Assembly: GCF_010548275.1 (NCBI RefSeq) | Contig: NZ_JAAGLT010000027.1 | Coordinates: forward strand, 62,001 to 126,000 | Source: Streptomyces sp. SID12488 | GTDB taxonomy: Bacteria > Actinomycetota > Actinomycetes > Streptomycetales > Streptomycetaceae | DNA: 64,000 nt | Direction: 5' to 3' | Translations under genes and position numbers: made by a program | In this document: positions 1 through 7,698 of the stretch, piece by piece | Position numbering within the stretch: position 1 is the stretch's first letter | How the letters are laid out: each line of letters starts with the position of its first letter | The notes under the pieces: generated by a model | Told to the model about the DNA's origin: nothing | The model's input: only the letters and a program-made list of their open reading frames with translations | Database searches by the model: none

Positions 1-192
1 CGTCAGCCGCAGCATCACCCGCAGCGGAATGTCGACGGCGGCCCGGATCCCGGCGAAGGCCGCGACCGTCGGGGTGAGCCCGTCGGAGGCCATGTCGGCG
101 ACCAGCTCCAGCCGGTCCGCACCTCCGTCCCGGGCGGCGACGGCGTCCTCGACACCGAGGGCGATCACCTCCAGCACTGCGCGCCGGCTCAT
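1..192 (-). CDS. cutC: CutC family protein (partial, N-terminal part only)
   Basis: The gene reads leftward and runs off the window, so only the first 64 codons are visible, from ATG at 192. The product starts MSRRAVLEVIALGVEDAVAA and continues with GGADRLELVADMASDGLTP. This matches the opening strand and first helix of the CutC TIM barrel (typically EVCVDSLESA...GGADRIELC...GGLTPS). The family is historically linked to copper handling, but its biochemical role is unsettled. A DasR-type operator lies 55-70 nt upstream, which suggests amino-sugar control (inference). The C-terminal barrel is not visible, so integrity cannot be judged. Confidence 0.8.
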   Translation of the reverse strand, partial: MSRRAVLEVIALGVEDAVAARDGGADRLELVADMASDGLTPTVAAFAGIRAAVDIPLRVMLRLT

Positions 193-246
193 CGGACCCC
201 TTTCCTTGGTTTCCGTGGATTCCCTTGGGTTCACATCGGAGCGACT

Positions 247-262
247 ACAGGTCTAGTCCAAT
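247..262. promoter_or_regulatory. Predicted DasR operator (dre site) upstream of cutC
   Basis: The 16-mer ACAGGTCTAGTCCAAT carries the core GGTCTAGTCC, one mismatch from the DasR consensus core GGTCTAGACC. It lies in the 166-bp gap between the divergent cutC and HD-domain genes, closer to cutC. DasR is the GntR-family global regulator of N-acetylglucosamine use and development in Streptomyces. Binding is predicted by motif only. The rest of the gap (193-358) shows no other clear element. Confidence 0.6.
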
Positions 263-358
263 CCAAGAGTACGCCCGAGCCCAGCCCCAGGCCCAGTCCC
301 CCACCGCACCACCCTCGCCCGGACCCGCCCCGACCCACCCGGACGGCAGAATGCCCGC

Positions 359-1093
359 ATGCCAGATCAAGCCGACCTCGACGCCCTCGCCACCCCCGCC
401 ACCCCCGACGCCCTCGACGCCCTCGACGCCCTCCGCGCCCGCTGGACCCACACCCTGGAGGCAGCCCGCCCCCGGGACGCCAAGGAGCTTCCCGACCCCA
501 CCCCCTACGCCGACAATCTCCTCACCCGCTACCAGGAGCCCCAGCGCCGCTACCACACCCTCACCCACCTCACCGCGGTCCTGGACCACATCGACGTACT
601 GGCAGAGGCCGAGGCCGGGTACGCGGACGACCTCGCCCTGGTCCGCCTCGCCGCCTGGTTCCACGACGCCGTGTACGCCCCGGACCGCTCCGAGAACGAG
701 GAGCGCTCCGCCCGTCTCGCCGAGCGCGCCCTCCCCGAGGCCGGAGTCTCCCCGGCAGGTACTGCCGAGGTGGCCCGTCTGGTCCGCCTCACCGTCACCC
801 ACGCCCCCGCGCCCGGAGACCGCAACGGCGAGGTCCTGTGCGACGCGGACCTCGCGATCCTGGCCGCACCTCAGAGCACGTACGCCGCCTACGCAGCCGC
901 AGTACGCGAGGAGTACGCCTTCGTCCCGGAGGACGCCTTCCGGGAAGGCCGGGCAGCGGTACTGCGTCAACTCCTCGCCCTGCCAGAGCTGTTCCGGACG
1001 CCGTACGGCACGCGGCACTGGGAGGAGCCGGCGCGCGCCAACATCACGGCGGAGCTGAAGCAGTTGGGCCGAGCCGACTCGGGGCCGATTTAA
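359..1093 (+). CDS. HD-domain metal-dependent phosphohydrolase
   Basis: A 244-residue soluble protein with the HD-superfamily metal ligands in order: RRYHTLTHL (about 63-71), the HD doublet in AWFHDAVY (102-103), and CDADLAIL with the last Asp near 162-164. These residues define predicted divalent-metal phosphohydrolases; the substrate is unknown. The first 40 residues are Ala/Asp-rich and low in complexity. Start is the ATG at 359. The gene is separate from the MDMPI/GNAT fusion that begins 40 bp downstream in the same direction, and the two may be cotranscribed. Confidence 0.85.
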   Translation: MPDQADLDALATPATPDALDALDALRARWTHTLEAARPRDAKELPDPTPYADNLLTRYQEPQRRYHTLTHLTAVLDHIDVLAEAEAGYADDLALVRLAAWFHDAVYAPDRSENEERSARLAERALPEAGVSPAGTAEVARLVRLTVTHAPAPGDRNGEVLCDADLAILAAPQSTYAAYAAAVREEYAFVPEDAFREGRAAVLRQLLALPELFRTPYGTRHWEEPARANITAELKQLGRADSGPI

Positions 1094-1133
1094 TGCGTGT
1101 CCGTCACCGCACCCCACCCCCTATCCTCGCCGC

Positions 1134-2228
1134 ATGCTGAGCACGGGCGGGAACGAAGTGGACGAGGCTGTAGCGAGCACGGTGGCGCTGCTGCGACAGG
1201 CGTTGGACCGCGACTGGGCGGAGATCAACGCCGGGCCGCTGGAGTGGAGTTGCCGGCAGACGGCCGAGCACGTCGCCAGCGACCTCATCGCGTACGCGGG
1301 ACAGTTGGCGGGGCGGGCGCAGAGCGCCTACACGCCCTTCAGCATCACCATCGACGGTCGCGAGGACGGTCTGGACGCCGCCGACAACGCGGGCATCCTC
1401 GACGTCATCACGACGACCGGCGCCCTGCTCACCGCCGCGATCCGCACCGCCCCCCGTGACGCGCGCGGCTTCCACCCGTACCCCTTCCGCAGCGCGAACC
1501 GTGAGGGCTTCGCCGCGATGGGTATCGCCGAAGTGCTGCTGCACACCCACGACATGGCCGAGGGCCTGGGACTGCCGTACGAACCGCCCCCGCACCTGGC
1601 GGAGTTCGTCCTCACCCGAATCTTCCCGGCGGTCCGGCCGGGCCCCGACCGCTGGCAGACCCTGCTCTGGGCGACCGGCCGCGCCGACCTCCCCGGCCGC
1701 GCCCGACTCACCGAGTGGCGCTGGAGCAACAACCTCGTCCTCGACACCGAACGCCTCCGCCTGGAGGGCGTCACCCCGGCCGCCGCCGCCGATCTGAGCG
1801 CGGGCGGCACCGGCGGCTTCGACTGGATCGAGGACGGCCCCTTCTACGGCACTCGCGAGGCCGCCGGGATGCTGATCAAGTCCTACGAAGCGGGCGTACA
1901 CCGCCCGGAGTTCGGTCTGTTCGTCCTCGTACGCCGCGAGGACGACCGCGCGGTCGGCGGTGTCGGCTTCCACGGCGCCCCCGACGAAGAGGGAAAGGCC
2001 GAGGTCGGCTACGACCTCGCGGAACCCGCCCGTGGCAACGGCTACGCCACGGAGGCGCTGCGCGCGCTGACGGAACGGGCGCTGGCCCGGGACGACGTAC
2101 GGTCCCTGTTCGCGACCATCAAGCCGAGCAACGCCCCGTCCCAGGCGGTGATAGCCCGCGCCGGATTCGTGAGGGTGAGCGAGAAAGTCGACGAAGAAGG
2201 CCTCCAGGCCTACGAGTTGCGCGGCTGA
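1134..2228 (+). CDS. Fusion of MDMPI/DinB-like N-terminal domain and GNAT acetyltransferase
   Basis: A 364-residue two-domain protein. Residues about 5-160 resemble the mycothiol-dependent maleylpyruvate isomerase N-terminal (DinB-like four-helix) fold, with candidate metal-binding His residues in QTAEHVASDL and LLHTHDMAEGLG. Residues about 200-364 form a RimJ/RimL-like GNAT domain, opening with the strand LDTERLRLEG and carrying a PARGNGYATEAL acetyl-CoA loop. The expected activities are a thiol- or metal-dependent step and N-acetylation, but no substrate can be inferred. ATG 1134 is used; an in-frame GTG at 1158 is possible. The stop lies just before a 14-bp tandem duplication. Confidence 0.82.
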   Translation: MLSTGGNEVDEAVASTVALLRQALDRDWAEINAGPLEWSCRQTAEHVASDLIAYAGQLAGRAQSAYTPFSITIDGREDGLDAADNAGILDVITTTGALLTAAIRTAPRDARGFHPYPFRSANREGFAAMGIAEVLLHTHDMAEGLGLPYEPPPHLAEFVLTRIFPAVRPGPDRWQTLLWATGRADLPGRARLTEWRWSNNLVLDTERLRLEGVTPAAAADLSAGGTGGFDWIEDGPFYGTREAAGMLIKSYEAGVHRPEFGLFVLVRREDDRAVGGVGFHGAPDEEGKAEVGYDLAEPARGNGYATEALRALTERALARDDVRSLFATIKPSNAPSQAVIARAGFVRVSEKVDEEGLQAYELRG

Positions 2229-2272
2229 CGACCAATCCGACCAGGCCAACCAGACCGGCCGGACCGAACCGG

Positions 2273-2300
2273 CCGGTCCTAGCGGGCCGGTCCTAGCGGG
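2273..2300. repeat. Tandem duplication of a 14-bp unit
   Basis: The unit CCGGTCCTAGCGGG occurs twice head to tail. The second copy carries the stop codon of the leftward DUF4031 gene (CTA at 2293-2295, read as TAG). It looks like replication slippage at the convergent junction with the fusion gene. Confidence 0.85.
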
Positions 2301-2559
2301 CTGCCTTCTTCCGCCTGCGCAGTCCCGCCCCGTGCAGCAGCCGCACCACCTCGCGGCTGCTGACCTCGACCGCCCCGGCGGCCACCACATCCCCGTACCG
2401 ATGCGACGGAATGTCGTAGTGGTCGCGCTCGAATGCCCGCGAAGGCACCCCCAACTCCCCTGCGAACACGTGCAGTTCCTCGTACGAGACATCGCTCACG
2501 AGGTGTGACCACAAGCGGCCGTGGCCGGGCCAGACCGGCGGATCTATGTAGATCGTCAC
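2293..2559 (-). CDS. DUF4031 domain protein
   Basis: An 88-residue protein beginning VTIYIDPPVWPGHGRLWSHL, followed by DVSYEELHVFAGELGVP and FERDHYDIP. This is the signature of the DUF4031 family, which has no assigned function. Start is GTG at 2559, because the family begins at this residue and the GTG overlaps the TGA of the upstream gene in a GTGA arrangement, a hallmark of translational coupling. The basic tail RRRKKAAR ends at a TAG inside a 14-bp duplication. Confidence 0.82.
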   Translation of the reverse strand: MTIYIDPPVWPGHGRLWSHLVSDVSYEELHVFAGELGVPSRAFERDHYDIPSHRYGDVVAAGAVEVSSREVVRLLHGAGLRRRKKAAR

Positions 2560-2960
2560 GACGACGCCGTCCCGCCCGAGGCGGAGTCCAGCCGCCCGAT
2601 CGCCGCGACGCGCACCCCTGCCTTGTGGCACACCCACTGCGGATCGGGGCCCAACTCCGGTTCCACCTCAAGGGCGTGCGGATCGCCGCCACCGCAGACC
2701 GGGCACAGGGGCCAGCGGCCGTACGTCTCCAGCAGCGCGTCCTGTACGTCCTGGGCCACCAGCCCGGCCACGTACCCCGCGCCGTCCGGCCACTGTTCGA
2801 CCCACCAGCGGCGCTGTACGACCGACTCCTCGACCATCGAGACGACATCCGCCTCGGCGACCTCGCGCGCGGCCAGGTCGGCGAGGACGAGGGCGCGTGC
2901 CGCGTGCAACGCCTGCTCCAGGCGGGTGATGGGGGCGTCCGGATCGCCGGTGGGAGTCAT
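2556..2960 (-). CDS. Conserved hypothetical protein with CxxC motif
   Basis: A 134-residue acidic protein starting MTPTGDPDAPITRLEQAL. It has a single CPVCGG knuckle near residue 87 and a later lone Cys (WVCHKAG), suggesting a small metal site or redox pair. I recognise it only as a conserved Streptomyces hypothetical. It is the first gene of a two-gene leftward operon: its TGA overlaps the GTG of the DUF4031 gene by 4 bp, so the two are probably made together. The intergenic space to the divergent RpiR gene holds only that gene's promoter. Confidence 0.7.
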   Translation of the reverse strand: MTPTGDPDAPITRLEQALHAARALVLADLAAREVAEADVVSMVEESVVQRRWWVEQWPDGAGYVAGLVAQDVQDALLETYGRWPLCPVCGGGDPHALEVEPELGPDPQWVCHKAGVRVAAIGRLDSASGGTASS

Positions 2961-2979
2961 GCACCCATTGTGCGCACTC

Positions 2980-3015
2980 TTGACCGTACGTCCGAATGGA
3001 AAATATCTTTCAACA
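2980..3015 (+). promoter_or_regulatory. Promoter and possible operator of the RpiR regulator gene
   Basis: TTGACC at 2980-2985 and TATCTT at 3004-3009, separated by 18 bp, fit a sigma-HrdB promoter. Transcription would begin about 7 nt after the -10, close to the GTG at 3017, giving a leaderless mRNA. The -10 lies within the AT-rich half-symmetric string GGAAAATATCTTTC, similar to the GAAA...TTTC operators of RpiR-family regulators, so autoregulation is plausible. Motif reading only. Confidence 0.45.
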
Positions 3016-3016
3016 T

Positions 3017-4006
3017 GTGACCCGAGACGTGAAGGAAATTTTCGGAGCAGCGGCGGGCACAGCCGGTGCAGCTCGTGGAGCCGGTGGTGCTGGTGGACCG
3101 GCTGTCACCCCGCCCGCGCCCGCCGCCCTCGCCGCCAAGGTGCGGACGCTGGCGCCCACGATGACCCGCTCCATGCAGCGCGTCGCCGAGGCGGTCGCCG
3201 CGGACCCGGCCGGCTGCGCGGCCCTCACGGTCACCGGCCTCGCCGAACTCACCGGCACCAGCGAGGCCACGGTCGTCCGTACGGCCCGGTTGCTCGGCTA
3301 CCCCGGCTACCGCGACCTGCGTCTCGCCCTCGCGGGCCTGGCCGCCCAGCAGCAGTCGGGGCGCTCCCCCGCCGTGACCGCCGACATCGCGGTCGACGAC
3401 CCGATCGCGGACGTCGTGGCGAAACTGGCGTACGACGAGCAGCAGACCCTCGCCGACACGGCCGCCGGGCTGGACATGGCCCAGCTGTCCGCCGCCGTCG
3501 CCGCGCTGGCCGCCGCCCGTCGCATCGACATCTACGGTGTCGGCGCCTCCGGTCTGGTCGCCCAGGACCTCACCCAGAAGCTGCTGCGCATAGGGCTGAT
3601 AGCGCACGCCCACAGCGACCCGCACCTCGCCGTCACCAACGCCGTGCAACTGCGCGCGAAGGACGTCGCCGTCGCGATCACGCACTCCGGATCGACCGGG
3701 GACGTCATCGAGCCGCTGCGCGTCGCCTTCGAGCGCGGGGCCACGACCGTCGCGATCACCGGACGCCCCGACGGGCCGGTCACCCAGTACGCCGACCACA
3801 TCCTCACCACCTCCACGGCCCGCGAGAGCGAACTGCGCCCGGCGGCGATGTCGTCGCGCACCAGTCAACTCCTGGTCGTGGACTGCCTGTTCATAGGCGT
3901 GGCGCAGCGAACGTACGAGACGGCGGCCCCCGCGCTCTCCGCCTCCTACGAGGCCCTCGCCCACCGCCACACCCCGCGCAGCGGCGGCACGACATCACGC
4001 CGCTAG
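3017..4006 (+). CDS. RpiR/MurR-family transcriptional regulator with SIS domain
   Basis: About 329 residues. An RpiR-type N-terminal HTH (about 38-115, including LAELTGTSEATVVRTARLLG) is followed by a SIS sugar-phosphate-binding domain (about 140-290, with IDIYGVGASG and ITHSGSTGDVIE). The murQ gene follows 290 bp downstream on the same strand, so it probably senses MurNAc-6-phosphate or a related amino-sugar phosphate and controls murQ (inference from context). GTG 3017 is preferred because it coincides with the predicted transcription start; ATG 2996 would lie within the promoter. The TAG stop abuts a MITE-like element and may be supplied by its insertion. Confidence 0.88.
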   Translation: MTRDVKEIFGAAAGTAGAARGAGGAGGPAVTPPAPAALAAKVRTLAPTMTRSMQRVAEAVAADPAGCAALTVTGLAELTGTSEATVVRTARLLGYPGYRDLRLALAGLAAQQQSGRSPAVTADIAVDDPIADVVAKLAYDEQQTLADTAAGLDMAQLSAAVAALAAARRIDIYGVGASGLVAQDLTQKLLRIGLIAHAHSDPHLAVTNAVQLRAKDVAVAITHSGSTGDVIEPLRVAFERGATTVAITGRPDGPVTQYADHILTTSTARESELRPAAMSSRTSQLLVVDCLFIGVAQRTYETAAPALSASYEALAHRHTPRSGGTTSRR

Positions 4007-4180
4007 GGCCTGTCGTCACATTCCCGTCGTCCGCCCGGAGGGCGGGCCGGGCGGCGTCAGGTGCGTGCTCTCGGCGTGCCGGGCGCAGGCCCTCGTACTG
4101 GTTGTACGTGGGTCTGTGTCCGGTGCGGCGAGAGTGCGTGCATGGCGCCGCCCGGCAGGCGGGAATGTGACGATAGGCCC
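4006..4180. mobile_element. MITE-like 175-bp imperfect palindrome
   Basis: The ends are GGGCCTGTCGTCACATTCCC and its near-perfect inverse (AATGTGACGATAGGCCC), 21 bp with one mismatch. Further inner complementarity includes GCCGGGCGGCG against CGCCGCCCGG. The element is bounded by TA on both sides (4004-4005 and 4181-4182), as expected for a TA target duplication such as IS630-type transposases make. It has no coding capacity and so would be non-autonomous. The left TA supplies the stop codon of the RpiR gene. The remaining 113 bp to murQ shows no other feature. Confidence 0.6.
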
Positions 4181-4293
4181 TAGGCCCGCCCGCACCCGGG
4201 CGCTTCCCCGTCCGGGCCGCACACCGACAGCCACAACACCGGTAGCCGCACCGTCACAGCGGCCTACCGGGAGATCCGAAAGAGCCGCACGCC

Positions 4294-5241
4294 ATGACCT
4301 CAACCGCTGACGCCTCCTCCAACCACCGCGCCCTGAAAGAGGAGTTGGAGTCGCTGACGACGGAGGCGTTCCGCCCGGAGCTGGCCGACATCGACCAGCT
4401 TCCCACCCTCGACATCGCCAGGCTGATGAACGCCGAGGACACGACCGTCCCGGCCGCCGTCGCCGCACGGCTCCCGGAGATCGCCGCCGCGATCGACGCC
4501 CTGGCCGCCCGGATGGCACGCGGGGGCCGACTGGTCTACGCGGGCGCGGGTACGCCGGGCCGGCTCGGCGTGCTGGACGCCTCCGAGTGCCCGCCCACCT
4601 TCAACACCGACCCCGCGCAGGTCACGGGCGTCATCGCGGGCGGCCCCGAGGCCATGGTCACCTCCGTGGAGGGCGCCGAGGACTCCAGGGAGCTGGCGGC
4701 CGGTGACCTCGACGCCCTCCGCATCACCGCCCTGGACACGGTGGTCGGCGTCTCGGCGTCCGGCCGTACGCCGTACGCGATCGGCGCCGTCGAACACGCC
4801 CGCGCGCTGGGCGCGTTGACGATCGGCCTGTCCTGCAACGCGCACAGCGCGCTCGCGGCGGCGGCCGAGCACGGCATCGAGGTCGTCGTCGGGCCCGAGC
4901 TGCTGACCGGGTCGACGCGCCTCAAGGCGGGCACGGCCCAGAAGCTGGTCCTCAACATGCTGTCGACGATCACGATGATCCGGCTCGGCAAGACGTACGG
5001 GAACCTGATGGTCGACGTACGGGCGTCGAACGAGAAGCTCCGGGCCCGCTCCCGCCGGATCGTGGCCCTGGCGACCGGCGCGGGCGACGAGGAGATCGAG
5101 GCGGCGCTCGCGGCGACGGACGGGGAGACGAAGGACGCGATCCTCGTCGTCCTCGGCTCGGTCGACGGCCCGACGGCCGCCCGCCTCCTAGCGGAGAACG
5201 ACGGCCACCTGCGGGCAGCACTGGCGGCGGCACCCCACTGA
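4294..5241 (+). CDS. murQ: N-acetylmuramic acid 6-phosphate etherase
   Basis: A 315-residue cytosolic enzyme that cleaves the D-lactyl ether of MurNAc-6-phosphate to GlcNAc-6-phosphate and lactate, recycling cell-wall sugar into the NagA pathway. Family signatures run the full length: LDIARLMNAED (39-49), the SIS loop GAGTPGRLGVLDASECPPTF (84-103), VEGAED (125-130), LLTGSTRLKAGTAQKLVLNM and KTYGNLMVDVRASNEKLR. The two general acid/base glutamates, E98 in ASEC and the Glu in VEGAED, are present. The SIS loop has GAGTPG where the common form is GAGTSG. The upstream RpiR/SIS regulator is the probable controller. Confidence 0.95.
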   Translation: MTSTADASSNHRALKEELESLTTEAFRPELADIDQLPTLDIARLMNAEDTTVPAAVAARLPEIAAAIDALAARMARGGRLVYAGAGTPGRLGVLDASECPPTFNTDPAQVTGVIAGGPEAMVTSVEGAEDSRELAAGDLDALRITALDTVVGVSASGRTPYAIGAVEHARALGALTIGLSCNAHSALAAAAEHGIEVVVGPELLTGSTRLKAGTAQKLVLNMLSTITMIRLGKTYGNLMVDVRASNEKLRARSRRIVALATGAGDEEIEAALAATDGETKDAILVVLGSVDGPTAARLLAENDGHLRAALAAAPH

Positions 5242-5301
5242 CTCCCCACTGACTCCCCACTGATTCACTCACCCGTTCGCGGGTCGGGCAGGATGGGCGC
5301 C

Positions 5302-5835
5302 ATGACCGAGATCCACACCCCCCGCCTCCTCCTCCGCCGCTGGACCGACGACGACCTCGTGCCCCTGTCGGAGATCCTCGCGGACTCCCAGGTCATGCGC
5401 TGGATCGACGACGGTTCGGTGCGCGACCTGGAGTACACGGCGGAGGCCATCGAGCGGTGGGAGGAGGAGTGGGACGAGGAGGGCTTCGGCCTCTTCGCCG
5501 TCGAACTGCTCGCCTCGGGTGAAGTGATCGGCGCTGTCGGCCTGTCCGTGCCCGAGTTCCTGCCGGAGGTGGCGCACGACGTCGCGATCAGCTGGCTGCT
5601 CGGCTCCCAGTTCTGGGGCCAGGGTTACGCCTCCGAGGCCGCCCACGCCACCCTGGAGTTCGCCCTCCAGGACCGCGGCCTCGACCGCGTGATCAGCATC
5701 AGCCGAGGTGGCGACGACGCCTCCGAGAACATCATCCGAAAGCTGGGCCTGACGGAGGAGCGGGACACGACCCACCCCGTGTACGGCCACCAGCTGCTCG
5801 TGCACGCGATCGACCTTACGGAGTTCGAGGCCTGA
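5302..5835 (+). CDS. GNAT family N-acetyltransferase (RimJ/RimL type)
   Basis: A 177-residue protein starting MTEIHTPRLLLRRWTDDDL, the classic first strand of RimJ/RimL-like acetyltransferases. A QFWGQGYASEAAHATLEFA acetyl-CoA loop follows, then a C-terminal SENIIRKLGL segment. It should transfer acetyl from acetyl-CoA to an amine; the substrate is unknown. The region FERWEEEWDEEGF-like (about 45-60) is strongly acidic. ATG 5302 is chosen over the in-frame ATG 5293 because an AGGA sits about 8-10 nt upstream. The 60 bp before it contain an ACTCCCC-type short tandem repeat (5239-5262). Confidence 0.85.
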   Translation: MTEIHTPRLLLRRWTDDDLVPLSEILADSQVMRWIDDGSVRDLEYTAEAIERWEEEWDEEGFGLFAVELLASGEVIGAVGLSVPEFLPEVAHDVAISWLLGSQFWGQGYASEAAHATLEFALQDRGLDRVISISRGGDDASENIIRKLGLTEERDTTHPVYGHQLLVHAIDLTEFEA

Positions 5836-5938
5836 ACCGTCTCCCGGATGGTCCGGGGCACCGGTGGTTGTCAGTGGCGTGTGCGACGGTTGAGACCGCT
5901 GACTGCTCAGCACACCGCACGCCGAAGGGACGACCACC

Positions 5939-6529
5939 GTGAACCACGCCCAGCTGACCGCCCTCGGGCGAGCCCTGCGCGTCCTCGGCGAGCACGGGGA
6001 CGCGCTCAGCGGAGACACCTCCGACACGAAACTGCACGAGATCAAGGCCGACCTGAAACGGGCCCTGGCGATCCTGGACGACACGGTGGCCGGGGCGGCG
6101 CCCACGACCCGCTGCGCCGAGCACCCCAACGGCCCGGTCGACGAGAGCGCCAACGACCTCTGCCTGCTCTGCGAGACGCGCCGCCGCAGCGCCCGCCGCT
6201 CCCAGCAGAACGGCACCTACCCGCAGGCCCGCCACACCGACCCGGACACGGCGCCCCCCGAGCGCACGATGTCCCGCTACGGCGTAAGCGCGGACCGCCC
6301 CGAGTCCCAGCAGCGCTGGATCCCCGAGGTCTGGACCGGCCAGAACTGGCAGCTCTGCGGCACCCCGCGCCGCGACCGCCAGGAGGCCGAGCGCTACCTC
6401 TCGGCCGAGCGCCGCGCCCCCCGCCCCGGCATCGCCTACCGCCTGATCCACGAGTACACCGACTACGAGGTCCTGCGCATCTGGGGCACACCGATGAAGG
6501 TGGACATCGAGCCGATGGGGAACCTGTAG
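5939..6529 (+). CDS. Conserved hypothetical protein with Cys cluster
   Basis: A 196-residue protein from GTG 5939, preceded by GAAGGGA. A helical N-terminus (about 1-55) is followed by CAEH...CLLC (about 58-80), which could form a Cys/His metal site, then a basic linker. The C-terminal region contains WIPEVWTGQNWQLCGTPRRD and IAYRLIHEYTDYEVLRIWGT. I do not recognise a named domain. The aromatic C-terminus looks like a small beta-rich module. It is a single gene with short gaps on both sides; no function is proposed. Confidence 0.65.
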   Translation: MNHAQLTALGRALRVLGEHGDALSGDTSDTKLHEIKADLKRALAILDDTVAGAAPTTRCAEHPNGPVDESANDLCLLCETRRRSARRSQQNGTYPQARHTDPDTAPPERTMSRYGVSADRPESQQRWIPEVWTGQNWQLCGTPRRDRQEAERYLSAERRAPRPGIAYRLIHEYTDYEVLRIWGTPMKVDIEPMGNL

Positions 6530-6628
6530 CCCGCCCAGGCGATGAGTTTCCGGGGCGTGCCCGGTCTATGGGTACGAGGAGTCCGCGAGCCCCCGGACAC
6601 CCGTAGGACATAGCGCATAGGAGCTGTG

Positions 6629-7225
6629 ATGAGCACCGTGATCATGCACGCCGCCGTTTCCGTGGACGGTTTCATCGCCGGCGCGGAAGACCAGGTCGGC
6701 CCCCTGTTCGACTGGTATGGCAACGGCGACGTCCCGCTCGACGCGGAGAACACGACCTTCAAGATCTCGCAGGCCTCGGCCGCGTACGTCAAACCGATGT
6801 GGGCGGGCATCGGGGCGACGGTGATCGGCCGCCACCTGTTCGACACCACCAACGGCTGGGACGGGAGGCCACCGGCCGGCGAGCACGTGGTCGTCGTCTC
6901 GCACCGGCCCCGGCCCGACGGGTGGCACCCCGAGGCGTCGTACCACTTCGTCGACGACGTGACGCGGGCTATCGCGAAGGCCAGGGAACTCGCCGGAGAC
7001 CGCACGGTCGCCGTGGCGGCGGGCGATGTAGGCGGGCAGGCCTTCGCCCTCGGCCTGGTGGACGAGGTGGCGATGGACGTCGTACCCGTCGTCTTCGGCT
7101 CGGGCAAGCGGTACTTCGGGGTGACGGACGCGCGCCACCTGCTCGACGACCCGCACACGGTGATCCAGGGCGACCGGGTGCTGCACCTGCGCTACCGAGT
7201 CAACCAGGGGCACCGCAAACCTTGA
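6629..7225 (+). CDS. Dihydrofolate reductase/RibD C-terminal domain protein
   Basis: A 198-residue protein of the RibD_C/DHFR-like reductase superfamily. It shows MHAAVSVDGFIAGAEDQVGP at the N-terminus, ATVIGRHLFDTTNGW, and a C-terminal DVVPVVFGSGKRYFG. Members bind NADPH and reduce pterin- or pyrimidine-like substrates. This one is a stand-alone copy, not fused to a deaminase as in RibD, so its substrate is unknown. ATG 6629 follows AGGAG with 6-nt spacing; the overlapping GTG 6626 is less likely. Confidence 0.85.
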   Translation: MSTVIMHAAVSVDGFIAGAEDQVGPLFDWYGNGDVPLDAENTTFKISQASAAYVKPMWAGIGATVIGRHLFDTTNGWDGRPPAGEHVVVVSHRPRPDGWHPEASYHFVDDVTRAIAKARELAGDRTVAVAAGDVGGQAFALGLVDEVAMDVVPVVFGSGKRYFGVTDARHLLDDPHTVIQGDRVLHLRYRVNQGHRKP

Positions 7226-7338
7226 TCCACACGACCGGGTGAACCAGTTCCCTCGTCCGATGCAAAGTGGCCGGACCGACGGCCGGTGATCATCAATGCT
7301 GCCGGTGTCCGCATCAGTACTTCGCCGGGAGACCCTCC

Positions 7339-7629
7339 TTGAACGTCCGCCGCTTCCTGACCACCGCCCTCGCCGTCGTCGGCCCCCTGACCAGCGCCCT
7401 GGTGCTCGCCGTCGCCACCCCGGCGGCCACCGCCGCCGCGAACCCCTGCGGGTTCTACGAGACGGGCAGCGACGCGTTCTACAACCACTGCACGAGCGAC
7501 GGCTCGCGCATCATCATCGAGGTCGAGGTGTGGGGCCCGAACTACGAGAGGTGTGTGGCCCCCGGCCAGACCTGGCTCGGCAGCAGCGGCAAGATCGACG
7601 GCGCCTTCTACACCGGCCGCCTCTGCTGA
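7339..7629 (+). CDS. Small secreted protein (DUF6355-like)
   Basis: A 96-residue preprotein with a Sec signal peptide: basic NVRR, a hydrophobic stretch from about 6 to 27, and Ala-rich ATPAATAAA before the mature start near NPCGFYE. The mature part is about 65 residues with four Cys (NPCGFYE, YNHC, ERCVAPG, and C-terminal GRLC), likely two disulfides. Start is TTG at 7339, the only start compatible with a clean signal peptide, preceded by GGGAG. It resembles the DUF6355 family of small actinobacterial secreted proteins; function unknown. Confidence 0.72.
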   Translation: MNVRRFLTTALAVVGPLTSALVLAVATPAATAAANPCGFYETGSDAFYNHCTSDGSRIIIEVEVWGPNYERCVAPGQTWLGSSGKIDGAFYTGRLC

Positions 7630-7698
7630 CCTGATCTGCTCTGGCCTCAGCGCACCTGATCCGGCCCGACCCCATCGGGGCCGGATCACCCGCCCGCC

